Shown piece after piece: positions 36,283 through 44,010 of a stretch of DNA of 60,818 nucleotides (position 1 is its first letter; each line of letters opens with the position of its first letter). A program made the position numbers and the translations under genes. Below the pieces are notes generated by a model that was not told where the DNA came from, did no database searches, and saw nothing but the letters and a program-made list of their open reading frames with translations. Source of the stretch: Planctomycetota bacterium (lineage in GTDB: Bacteria > Planctomycetota > Planctomycetia > Pirellulales > Lacipirellulaceae); assembly GCA_029781135.1 (NCBI GenBank), contig JAKOXH010000072.1, forward strand, positions 1 through 60,818, written 5' to 3'.

Positions 36283-37641
36283 ATGTGGCAGTACCTTAGC
36301 ACTTCGTCTTCGCTCGTCTGCAACCGAATTTCGGCCTGGGTTTTACTGCTCACTTTGCTATGCTCGGTCATCAACAACGAGCCGCGGGCCCGTGCCGATG
36401 CGGTGGACCGGCTCCGCCCCGAAAAGCTACAAGCTCTCCATGAAGCCATTGAATCGCTTAAAGCGCAGAGACACGAAGTAAGTCTTAACAGCGGTTTTGA
36501 AGACGTGCGGACCGTCATCCACGCGCACTCGGGTTTTTCGCACGATAGCCGGGCAACGATTGATGAAATTCTCGTCGGCGCCAAGGAAGCGGGCGTGCGG
36601 GTGATCATGTTCAGCGAGCACCCGTCGAACAAATACAACTACTTTGTCGACGGTCACCGTGGCACAAAGCAAGGCGTGTTGCTCATTCCCGGTGCCGAGA
36701 CGGGCGGGTTTCTCGCTTACCCCCGGACCGATATTCAAAGCCGCAAGACCGACTCGCCCCAAGCGTTTGCCGATCTTGTACGCTCAACTGGTGGACTCGT
36801 TTTTTTATCGCATCTTGAAGAACGAATGGACTGGGAGATCGCCAACCTCACGGGCACTGAGATCTACAACACACATGCCGACGTGAAGAACGAAACGCGA
36901 TTCATGAAGTCGCTGTATTCGCCGCTGACGATGATCAGCTTGGCGAATTCAATTAAGCAATATCCGCAGGAGGTGTTTGGCGCGCTCGGCGACTACCCGG
37001 CCGACTATTTGCAGCGCTATGATCAGCTATGCCAGAAGGCACGGCTCACTGGCGTGGCCGCCAACGATTCGCATCACAACCAGGTGTTTCGAATCAAGGT
37101 GGTCGCTGGCGGCGCGGTTCAACTTGAAGATGCTTTGGGGGAGGTGATTGCCAAGCTCGATCCAGAAAAATTCTTGCCGATCAAGCTCCTGTCTGCCGGT
37201 AAGAAGCCGGGCGACGTCATCTTCGAACTTGATCTCGATCCGTACGGACGCAGTTTTCGTCATGTAAGTACGCATCTGCTGCTGACCGAAGTGAATGAAC
37301 AGGCGGTTTGGAATGCCCTCTCTACTGGTCGTGCTTACGTGGCTTTCGATTGGTTGGCCGATCCAACGGGTTTTGTGTATCAAGCCGAACTCGGAAAACA
37401 AACCTGGCAGGTGGGCAGTGAGGTGCCTCTACAGACTGGATTGCAACTCCATGCCCAATCGCCCTATGCCGGCCCCTTTCGGTTGATTCGCGATGGTAAG
37501 GAAGTCGGCTGTGCTCAAGGAACTGAGTTTTCATATGCCGTACATGCCCCAGGCGTCTATCGCCTGGAGGTGTGGCTTACGCTGGCGGGCGAGGAGCGGC
37601 CGTGGATTCTATCGAATCCCATTTACGTCCGTGCGAAGTGA
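36283..37641 (+). CDS. Secreted PHP-domain metal-dependent phosphoesterase-like protein
   Basis: 452 aa with a signal peptide (AWVLLLTLLCSVINN, cleavage near ARA). PHP-type metal motifs are in order: VIHAHSGFSHDS (HxH, Asp), VIMFSEHPS, PGAETGG, VFLSHLEE and VAANDSHHN. The last 130 residues form a beta-rich domain. PHP proteins are phosphoesterases, but export is unusual for a phosphatase of nucleotides; carbohydrate or organophosphate hydrolysis outside the cell is more likely. It follows the DUF4922 gene by 56 bp on the same strand and may or may not be in that transcript. Confidence 0.75.
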   Translation: MWQYLSTSSSLVCNRISAWVLLLTLLCSVINNEPRARADAVDRLRPEKLQALHEAIESLKAQRHEVSLNSGFEDVRTVIHAHSGFSHDSRATIDEILVGAKEAGVRVIMFSEHPSNKYNYFVDGHRGTKQGVLLIPGAETGGFLAYPRTDIQSRKTDSPQAFADLVRSTGGLVFLSHLEERMDWEIANLTGTEIYNTHADVKNETRFMKSLYSPLTMISLANSIKQYPQEVFGALGDYPADYLQRYDQLCQKARLTGVAANDSHHNQVFRIKVVAGGAVQLEDALGEVIAKLDPEKFLPIKLLSAGKKPGDVIFELDLDPYGRSFRHVSTHLLLTEVNEQAVWNALSTGRAYVAFDWLADPTGFVYQAELGKQTWQVGSEVPLQTGLQLHAQSPYAGPFRLIRDGKEVGCAQGTEFSYAVHAPGVYRLEVWLTLAGEERPWILSNPIYVRAK

Positions 37642-37690
37642 TAGCAGTGAATTCCACGGATGCGGGAAAAATTGGTTGAAAAGACGTAGG

Positions 37691-37736
37691 CGGTGGCTTA
37701 GCTACCGGACTAAAATTGATGGAGCGGCTTCGCTCC
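37691..37736. repeat. Two tandem short hairpins downstream of the PHP gene
   Basis: CGGTGGC-TTA-GCTACCG (37691-37707) and GGAGCG-GCTT-CGCTCC (37721-37736) each fold into a compact stem-loop, with one G-T wobble in the first. They lie 50 bp past the PHP gene stop and 66 bp before the C45-type hydrolase gene. They may end transcription of the PHP gene or belong to a dispersed repeat. No T-run follows. Confidence 0.5.
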
Positions 37737-37801
37737 GCTCAGGCGCTGCGGGTCTGCCCCTAGTTTGTCCCACCTTGCCATAAGAATAAGGACTACTGCA
37801 A

Positions 37802-38983
37802 ATGCGACGAGTTCTAATTGTCCATCGCCTTCTTGTTGCCGCCGTTACGGCAGTCGTATCGTTCACGATGGTGGTCAGTTCGTATGCCGAAACGCTCGGA
37901 CGCGAGGGGGCGGGTTGGCTTGAAAAGGTGGATGGCTATCTCGTCTTGCATCTCAAGGGCACGCCGTATGAGATGGGTGTTCAACATGGGAAGCTGTTGC
38001 GTAATCACGTCCGCGAGAACATGAAGTTCCTTCTCGAAACAAAAGCCGATGAATCGGTGATCGAAGCGGGCCCACTCAAGGTGACGCCGAAGAGCATCTT
38101 GCCAACTATCGTGAAGATTCAGAAGCCGTTCGTACCCGAAAAGTATTGGGAAGAAATGCGCGGGCTGGCGGATGGTGCTGGCCTGAAGGTGGAAGATGTG
38201 CAGATCGCAAATTTCATCCCCGAGTTGTTCCACTGCAGCGGTTTTGCCGTGATGAACTCGGCCACGGTTGATGGCACGCTTTATCACGGTCGCGTACTCG
38301 ATTACGGCGTCGATATGAAGCTGCAGGATCATGCCGTGTTGATTGTTGAGGAGCCGACTGGCGGCATTCCTTTTGCGAACGTCAGCTATGCGGGATTCAT
38401 CGGCTCCGTGACGGGCATGAACGCCGATCATGTGTCGATTGGCGAAATGGGCGGCAAGGGCCTGGGCGCGTGGCAAGGTACTCCGATGTCGCTCCTGGTT
38501 CGCGAGGTTCTGGAAACCGCGCACGATTTGGACGCGGCCGTCGAAGTATTTCGCAGCCACAAGCGCACCTGCGAGTATTACTATGTCATCGCCGACGGCA
38601 AGACGAATCGCGCGGTCGGGATTGAAGCCACCCCGGAGAAGTTATTGACCATTGGGCCGGGCGAATCGCATCCGCGGCTGCCCAAACCAGTTCACGATGC
38701 AGTGCTCCTCTCGGCGGGGACGCGCTACGATGAATTGGTGAAGCGCGTTGAAGCTCAAAAAGGCAAGCTAGATGCCGAGTCGGCCCGCCATTTGATGGAT
38801 CGGCCCGTGGCGATGAAATCGAACTTGCACGATGCGCTGTTCGAGCCACGCAGTACACGGATGTGGGTTGCCAATGCTAGTTCAGCCGGCGAACCGGCAG
38901 CCAATCAGGAATACCATGCATTTCAGCTTTCGGAATTGCTAAAGCGGCACCCCGATGCCGTTGCTGCGGTTGAGGGCAACTAA
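37802..38983 (+). CDS. Exported C45-type Ntn hydrolase (acyl-CoA:6-APA acyltransferase-like)
   Basis: 393 aa with a signal peptide (VAAVTAVVSFTMVVSSYAE). The core matches C45 peptidase/phospholipase B-like hydrolases: LKGTPYEMGVQHGKLLRNHVREN, ADGAGLKVEDVQIANF, then FHCSGFAVMNSATVDG with Cys145 as the likely nucleophile after self-cleavage, and YHGRVLDYGVD. Enzymes of this group cleave amide bonds of penicillins, ceramides or N-acyl compounds after exposing an N-terminal Cys. Because the Cys is internal, a propeptide of about 110 residues would be removed after export. The gene ends 82 bp from the convergent end of the chemotaxis operon. Confidence 0.75.
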   Translation: MRRVLIVHRLLVAAVTAVVSFTMVVSSYAETLGREGAGWLEKVDGYLVLHLKGTPYEMGVQHGKLLRNHVRENMKFLLETKADESVIEAGPLKVTPKSILPTIVKIQKPFVPEKYWEEMRGLADGAGLKVEDVQIANFIPELFHCSGFAVMNSATVDGTLYHGRVLDYGVDMKLQDHAVLIVEEPTGGIPFANVSYAGFIGSVTGMNADHVSIGEMGGKGLGAWQGTPMSLLVREVLETAHDLDAAVEVFRSHKRTCEYYYVIADGKTNRAVGIEATPEKLLTIGPGESHPRLPKPVHDAVLLSAGTRYDELVKRVEAQKGKLDAESARHLMDRPVAMKSNLHDALFEPRSTRMWVANASSAGEPAANQEYHAFQLSELLKRHPDAVAAVEGN

Positions 38984-39065
38984 GTTCTTCGGCAACTTCG
39001 AAGTACAGAGCAAGCGCGAAATTGGGCCGCTCTTTTGCGGTGAGAGCGCGAGTTGCGGGAGTCGA

Positions 39066-39557
39066 TTAAGTCGCGGCAAGCGCCGGCTGTCGTACAGTTA
39101 CCGCTTCAGATAGGCCGACTTCGACGCACACTGGCCCAATCATCGAATCGAACGGCAGCATGATGGGTGTGCAATTCGACGGGAATCCGATCGAGTGATT
39201 CTTACCGCAGATTACGCTGGGCAAGCCGACGCTCAACTGAAACTGCTCAAGTTGCGACTTGGCCGCACCGGCAATCATATTGGCGATTTCGCCCACCGCA
39301 TCGACAACCTCGCAGTTCAGTCCATCAGGACGTTCCGACAGCATGATCTCGGTCGCCGCGATCGCGGTATCGCGCCCCAGGCTGACAACGACCATTCCTT
39401 GGCATTTTCCGGTCAGCCCAATCAATCCACTAACCTCATATTCCGGAACGTGGTTCGTTTTGAGCGATGGTTGGCCACGCGTTAATTCGCATCCCAACAT
39501 CGTGCGGAAGACTGACGTTGTGGCATGGATGAACGGATTGACGAGCTCGACTTTCAT
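39066..39557 (-). CDS. cheX: CheX-like phosphatase, last gene of the chemotaxis operon
   Basis: 163 aa. It has the CheX/CheC/FliY-type fold: PFIHATTSVFRTMLG at the start, and VDAVGEIANMIAGAAKSQL with the E-xx-N active-site pair that inserts into CheY to speed its dephosphorylation. TGKCQGMVVVSLGRDTA is a core strand. CheX dimers end the response by removing phosphate from CheY. It is the second CheX of this operon, 107 bp after cheY2; the two differ enough that they may serve different CheY proteins. Confidence 0.85.
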   Translation of the reverse strand: MKVELVNPFIHATTSVFRTMLGCELTRGQPSLKTNHVPEYEVSGLIGLTGKCQGMVVVSLGRDTAIAATEIMLSERPDGLNCEVVDAVGEIANMIAGAAKSQLEQFQLSVGLPSVICGKNHSIGFPSNCTPIMLPFDSMIGPVCVEVGLSEAVTVRQPALAAT

Positions 39558-39664
39558 GATCTAACTTCCTCGAAAAGAAACGACACCGTTACGGGGAAGT
39601 TACTCGTCAATCGTACTTCCCCGCGGCAAACCGATTCCCCGTTCCATAGCAACAACGTGTCTTG

Positions 39665-40030
39665 TTAAGCCTTGGCGTACTTTTCCAATTTGGCTTGGAG
39701 AGCATCTTGGGTGAACGGCTTGGTCAGGTAGTCCGTAATCCCAGCTTGAATGGCTTCGACAACCCGGCCTTTTTCCGCTTCGGTGGTGATCATGAAGATC
39801 GGCACTTTCGAGCCCAACGCGCGAACGTCGCGGGTCAAATCGAGGCCCGACTTGTTCGGCATGTTCCAATCAGTCAGGATCAGGCCGACGTCGCCGCCTT
39901 GGAATACTCTGAGCGCTTCCGCGCCGTCACCGGCTTCAACCGTATCGCGGAAGCCAGCCGCATTCAGTGCGCGAATTACGATTTTGCGCATCGTGCCCGA
40001 ATCATCGACAACCAAGACTTTCGTGCTCAT
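39665..40030 (-). CDS. cheY: CheY-like single-domain response regulator (second copy)
   Basis: 121 aa from the ATG at 40030 (MSTKVLVVDDSG); the frame is open 12 residues further but those add nothing. It is a lone receiver domain with acidic pair VDD, phospho-acceptor Asp in LILTDWNMPNKSG, switch Thr in MITTEAEK and Lys in YLTKPF. It would be phosphorylated by CheA and bind the flagellar switch or another output. It follows the small membrane-protein gene by 131 bp and precedes cheX. Confidence 0.92.
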   Translation of the reverse strand: MSTKVLVVDDSGTMRKIVIRALNAAGFRDTVEAGDGAEALRVFQGGDVGLILTDWNMPNKSGLDLTRDVRALGSKVPIFMITTEAEKGRVVEAIQAGITDYLTKPFTQDALQAKLEKYAKA

Positions 40031-40161
40031 TGTGTGCTCCGTTCGCTGCGGAAAACCAATCGGCAAATACCGTCGTGTTTTTTTTGCGCGGCGAATTGTC
40101 TATCGTTTGTAGTTAGTGCTTCCTCGCAAATTCAATTCTTCGCCGCGACGCCCATCAACGC

Positions 40162-40806
40162 TCATCCGTCGCCTTCCGTACTTTTGGCAAAACCACGCCG
40201 TTGTCGGTCAAGCGTTTCCAATTCGCGATCCAATACGTCCAGCACTTCATCGACGGGCTGCGAGTAGTCGAGCGCATCGATATTTGAAAGTGTAGTTTCC
40301 AATTGGGCCGCGAACATCTCGACCGAGCTCAATGTTTGTCCCGGCGCTACGGATTGTGACGCTTCGTCGGGTTGTTCGCGGTGCAGGCATTCTTCAAATT
40401 GCCCGTACCATGCTCGAACGAACGATTTCAGCCGAGTCGCGGCTTGCTGCGCTAGGGTGATATCCTGCGCAGCCCGGCAGTAGTGAACCCGTTCGGAAAC
40501 GTCGCGTAACTGGGCGGCGAAATCATTCCACAGCGCGGCAAGTGTCGGCTGTTGTGACGGGTTGGTCGCTGCCGACTGGCGGGGACTTGCTTCAGCGGTT
40601 CCGGATGTTGCCGATTCGGCGACTTTCAGCTCAGCAGTCGTCTCGCCATTGGCGACAGCACGGGGGGCTGCCGGTGTGGGCTCAGGTTCATTTTCTTGGT
40701 TAAGGCGACTGCCGCGAGTTGGTATTGCCACCGGCGACAAGTACTTTGCCAATGCCATCCCTAACAGGAGATTGGTAATTGCCACAAACGAGACGTAACC
40801 AATCAT
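40162..40806 (-). CDS. Membrane-anchored protein of unknown function in the chemotaxis operon
   Basis: 214 aa. One membrane segment at residues about 5-22 (VSFVAITNLLLGMALAKYL) is followed by a Pro/Ala/Glu-rich linker of roughly 60 residues (ENEPEPTPAAPRAV) and a helical C-terminal domain (WNDFAAQLRDVSERVHYC, CLHREQPDEASQS). No enzymatic motif and no recognised family. Its fixed place between cheX and cheY, in the same orientation with 44 and 131 bp gaps, ties it to signalling, perhaps as a scaffold or localisation factor. The domain has the look of a coiled or four-helix bundle. Confidence 0.75.
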   Translation of the reverse strand: MIGYVSFVAITNLLLGMALAKYLSPVAIPTRGSRLNQENEPEPTPAAPRAVANGETTAELKVAESATSGTAEASPRQSAATNPSQQPTLAALWNDFAAQLRDVSERVHYCRAAQDITLAQQAATRLKSFVRAWYGQFEECLHREQPDEASQSVAPGQTLSSVEMFAAQLETTLSNIDALDYSQPVDEVLDVLDRELETLDRQRRGFAKSTEGDG

Positions 40807-40850
40807 GGAATACCTCTCACGTCATCGATGCCGGTCGCGGTTTCACGGCT

Positions 40851-41303
40851 TCAACCAGTCGTCTGCATAAACAGTCGCACGCGGAATGGGCCCGCGTCGC
40901 ATACGAGGCCCACGTCTTCAACCAGTTCGGCACCGGGAATTTCCAGTCCCAAATCCCGGCCTGCCACGACCGTCGGCAGCGACAGGAACAGCGGCCCTGG
41001 CAGCAGACTCTTGAGGTTTCCGCCGATCATGTTCGTCAACTCGGCCGCGACATCGCGAATATCATCGCTCGTCACGTCGGCAAGGTTCATTTGCAGCATG
41101 TTGGCGGCGGTGACCCGGGCGACCTCCGAAGTCAAGCCCAGTACGACACTCATTGACTTCGGGCCACCGATGTGAATCGTGCCGAGCACCGTCTCCTGGC
41201 AAGCGGCCGGGTTATCACCGGCTCGGAACACTTCCATGCCTAGCATGGACGTGAAGATCGACTGAACAATTTGTTCGATGTGACTGTCGTACGTTGTTTC
41301 CAT
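40851..41303 (-). CDS. cheX: CheX-like phosphatase (first copy)
   Basis: 150 aa from the ATG at 41303 (METTYDSHIEQIVQS); an upstream start would overlap cheR. Conserved elements are IVQSIFTSMLGMEV, MSVVLGLTSEVARVTAANML and DVAAELTNMIGGNLKSLLPG, where E-xx-N gives the CheY-phosphate-binding pair. The role is CheY-P hydrolysis in the cytoplasm. Two cheX genes and no cheZ, cheC or cheD indicate that CheX proteins are the only visible phosphatase route in this operon. It starts 25 bp after the cheR stop. Confidence 0.85.
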   Translation of the reverse strand: METTYDSHIEQIVQSIFTSMLGMEVFRAGDNPAACQETVLGTIHIGGPKSMSVVLGLTSEVARVTAANMLQMNLADVTSDDIRDVAAELTNMIGGNLKSLLPGPLFLSLPTVVAGRDLGLEIPGAELVEDVGLVCDAGPFRVRLFMQTTG

Positions 41304-41328
41304 GCGAAGAAATCCCTGAAAGCTGAAT

Positions 41329-42156
41329 TTACTTAAGGCGATAAAATACACTTTGGCTGACTTCAACGCGTTCGAACGACGTGTCGAGCCCGATGGTTGT
41401 TTCCGCTGCTCCGAGGAACAGGACCGCGTGAGGCGACATAATTTGCCGTACCTTGCGCAGTATTTCTCGCTTGGTATCCGGCGAGAAATAGATCAGCACG
41501 TTCCGTAAGAAGACGATATCCATCCGTGGGAGGGGGGGCCAACGCTCGATCAAGTTGAGCTTCGTAAAACTCGTATTCGAGCGAATTTCTGGCTTAATCT
41601 GCCAAGTCATTCCCTCGCGCTCGAAGTATTTCAGCAATAATGGCGCGGGAAGGCCCCGGTTTACCTCGATCTGAGAGAACTTGCCGGCGCGGGCGCGGCT
41701 CAGAACTTCTTCGGATAGGTCGGTGCCCACGAGATGCACATTCCACGTATTCAAGTTCGAAAAGTGCTCGCGAATCAGCATCGCGACGGAGTAGAGTTCT
41801 TGCCCCGTAGAACAGGCAGCCGACCAAATGTTGAGGGCTTTCTTAGCTTCGCGCAGTTGGCACATTTCGGGAAGAATCGTCGTGCGCAGCGCTGTGAACG
41901 GGTGCGTGTCGCGATAGAAGCTCGTTTCATTGGTCGTCATCGCTTCGACCAATTTGCGTTCCAATTCGGGTTGGCGCTTTACGCGAACGCCTTGGATGAA
42001 TTCATTGGTCGAGGCAAACCCATTCTGTTTCGCCAACGGCAGCAGCCGCGCTTCGATCAGGTAGCTCTTGCTGGCTTCAAGCTCGATCGCCGAACGTTCG
42101 CGCACCATCGTGCAAACGAAAGTGATGGCATCGGGTGTAAGTGTGGCAATGGTCAT
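41329..42156 (-). CDS. cheR: CheR chemoreceptor methyltransferase
   Basis: 275 aa from the ATG at 42156 (MTIATLTPDAIT); a TTG at 42177 would add seven residues. The N-terminal helical domain is followed by the SAM-binding domain: MTTNETSFYRDTHPF, NIWSAACSTGQELYSVAM (a GxS/T-GxE-type motif I), VGTDLSEEVLSRARAG and DIVFLRNVLIYF. It methylates Glu residues on the receptor hairpin for adaptation, opposing CheB. It follows cheB by 33 bp. Confidence 0.93.
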   Translation of the reverse strand: MTIATLTPDAITFVCTMVRERSAIELEASKSYLIEARLLPLAKQNGFASTNEFIQGVRVKRQPELERKLVEAMTTNETSFYRDTHPFTALRTTILPEMCQLREAKKALNIWSAACSTGQELYSVAMLIREHFSNLNTWNVHLVGTDLSEEVLSRARAGKFSQIEVNRGLPAPLLLKYFEREGMTWQIKPEIRSNTSFTKLNLIERWPPLPRMDIVFLRNVLIYFSPDTKREILRKVRQIMSPHAVLFLGAAETTIGLDTSFERVEVSQSVFYRLK

Positions 42157-42189
42157 GTGCAACCCAGCAAGAGGCAACTCACTAGCAAA

Positions 42190-43353
42190 CTACATCTGTC
42201 CAGTTGTCGCCGGAATTCCGGCGGCAACGACACGATTCACATTGCCGAACACCGAGGCCGTCGTCGGCGACGTGGTTTCAAACAAACGGCGCCCGAGGGA
42301 GGTCAGTCGAACAACCTCGCCGGCAATGGAGTTAAGCGGCAATACCTGGTTGGCCAGGCCTGCTTCGGCGACTGCCCGAGGCATTCCCCAGACGACGGAA
42401 CTTGGTTCATCTTGGGCGATGATCGTTCCGCCACCATGCGCGATGTGTTCGCCGCCGCGCATGCCGTCTTGCCCCATGCCGGTAAGCACAACCGCGAGGC
42501 TGCCAGCTCCGTAGACATCGGCAACCGAACGAAACAGCACATCGACCGCCGGCCGGCACGAATTTTCTGGCGGGCCTTGATGCAGGATGGTTTTCACGGC
42601 CACGCCGTCACGTCGCAGTTCCATGTGGTGGTCACCGGGAGCGATATACACCTGGCCGGGTTGCAGCGTTTCGCCACCCGCCGCTTCGTGAATGGTGAGC
42701 GGCGAATCTTGGTTGAGTCGAGCCGCCAAATGCTTTGTGAAAATCGGCGGCATGTGCTGGACGATCACCACGGGCACGGGCAGCGTAGCGGGAAGTGCCT
42801 TGAGGACATTGCCCAGAGCCTGTGGTCCGCCGGTCGATGAGCCAATCGCCAGAATGTCGTAAGTGCGTCGCGAGCGGGCGACTTGAACCCTTGCAGTTTC
42901 GGCGGGTAACCCGACCCGCGAAACTGCGGGCGTCGCTGGCCGCTTCAGCGGGCAAAGTGCTTTGATCTTGGGTAGCAGCTGATCCTTTACACACTGCACA
43001 CCCGCGGTCACACTGCCGACGTTCGCCGGTTTGGTAACGTAATCGGTGGCACCGCGAGCGAGGGCATCCAGCGTCGCCGTCGCTCCGCGCGAGGTCAGCG
43101 TGCTGAACATAATCACGGGTAATTTGGGATAGGTCTTACGCAGTTCGGATAGCGTGGCCAATCCGTCCAGCTCCGGCATTTCGATGTCGAGCGTGACGAG
43201 ATCAGGATTGATCTGCGGTAGTTTGGCGAGAGCCAGACGGCCATTGGAAGCAATGCCCGCAACTTCGATCTCTGGATCGTCGTTGAGGATGTCAGTCAGC
43301 AGTCGGCGGATGACCACCGAGTCGTCGACGACGAGTACGCGAATTTTTTTCAT
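42190..43353 (-). CDS. cheB: CheB methylesterase/response regulator
   Basis: 387 aa. The receiver domain spans about 1-120 with VVDDSVVIRRL, phospho-Asp in LDIEMPELDGL and TKPANVG. After a linker with several Pro, the methylesterase domain from about 185 has GSSTGGPQAL with the catalytic Ser, VIVQHMPPIF with the His and TGMGQDGM with the Asp. It demethylates or deamidates receptor residues when phosphorylated by CheA. No CheD is encoded nearby. The domain order and length are standard. Confidence 0.95.
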   Translation of the reverse strand: MKKIRVLVVDDSVVIRRLLTDILNDDPEIEVAGIASNGRLALAKLPQINPDLVTLDIEMPELDGLATLSELRKTYPKLPVIMFSTLTSRGATATLDALARGATDYVTKPANVGSVTAGVQCVKDQLLPKIKALCPLKRPATPAVSRVGLPAETARVQVARSRRTYDILAIGSSTGGPQALGNVLKALPATLPVPVVIVQHMPPIFTKHLAARLNQDSPLTIHEAAGGETLQPGQVYIAPGDHHMELRRDGVAVKTILHQGPPENSCRPAVDVLFRSVADVYGAGSLAVVLTGMGQDGMRGGEHIAHGGGTIIAQDEPSSVVWGMPRAVAEAGLANQVLPLNSIAGEVVRLTSLGRRLFETTSPTTASVFGNVNRVVAAGIPATTGQM

Positions 43354-43476
43354 GGTGTTTGCCTTATTTACGGCGAGTGCGACTCAACATCGTCCCATCA
43401 ATCGTGACAATGCGGTCAATGCGTTGCTGCAATCTTTACACAGCAACCAACGACTTTCGGTTACCACTTGTCATCA

Positions 43477-43842
43477 CTACACAACACCAACCAACTTCAA
43501 TTTGTCGATCAGGCCGTCTTTGACGAACGGCTTCATCAAGTACTCATCGGCCCCGGCGCTCAGTGCGCGTAGCATTTGTTCCGGTTCGGTTTCGGTCGTG
43601 ACCATCAAAATGACCATGCCCGAAAAACGAGCGTCGCGACGAACCGCCTTGATGAACTCCAGGCCATCCATTTCCGGCATGTTCCAGTCGACCAGAATTA
43701 CGTCGGGCCGCGGTTCATTCTGGAGCTTCTCCAGCGCCTGCTTCCCGTGGCAAGCATCGTAGGTTTCGAAACCGAGTTCGGTGAGAATCTCACCCTCGAT
43801 GCGGCGGATGGGGCGCGAGTCATCGACGATTAAAGCGCGCAT
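43477..43842 (-). CDS. cheY: CheY-like single-domain response regulator (first copy)
   Basis: 121 aa lone receiver domain: IVDDSRPIRR, phospho-acceptor Asp in VILVDWNMPEMDG, Thr in MVTTETEP and Lys in YLMKPFVKDGL. Located between the receptor gene and cheB, 123 bp before the latter. A second CheY is encoded at 39665-40030; they are clearly different in sequence, so one may serve as a phosphate sink or a distinct output. Confidence 0.93.
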   Translation of the reverse strand: MRALIVDDSRPIRRIEGEILTELGFETYDACHGKQALEKLQNEPRPDVILVDWNMPEMDGLEFIKAVRRDARFSGMVILMVTTETEPEQMLRALSAGADEYLMKPFVKDGLIDKLKLVGVV

Positions 43843-43951
43843 AGCAAAGTCCCGAATCCAAGTTGGTTCCGTACGATCCGCTCCTGTGGCCCGGACGTGC
43901 CATTGGTCGGTTCGTTAATTCAAAAAGCTTAGGTTATAAACCGCAATGCAA

Positions 43952-43988
43952 GCGGTTGACCGAGGCCATTTCTACCGCGGTCAACCGC
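43952..43988 (-). terminator. Hairpin downstream of the receptor gene, possible partial terminator
   Basis: GCGGTTGACC (43952-43961) and GGTCAACCGC (43979-43988) form a perfect 10-bp stem with a 17-base loop, 22 bp beyond the stop codon of the receptor gene. On the minus strand a short T-run lies some 20 bases further on, not directly after the stem. It could attenuate transcription into cheY, cheB and cheR, or stabilise the upstream mRNA 3' end. Confidence 0.45.
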
Positions 43989-44010
43989 CGCTGCGGCGTG
44001 CGGTAGTACG

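Noticed and set aside
41734..42840. Plus-strand open frame of 368 codons opposite cheR and cheB
   Set aside because: Antisense to two clear chemotaxis genes; no motif or ribosome-binding site.
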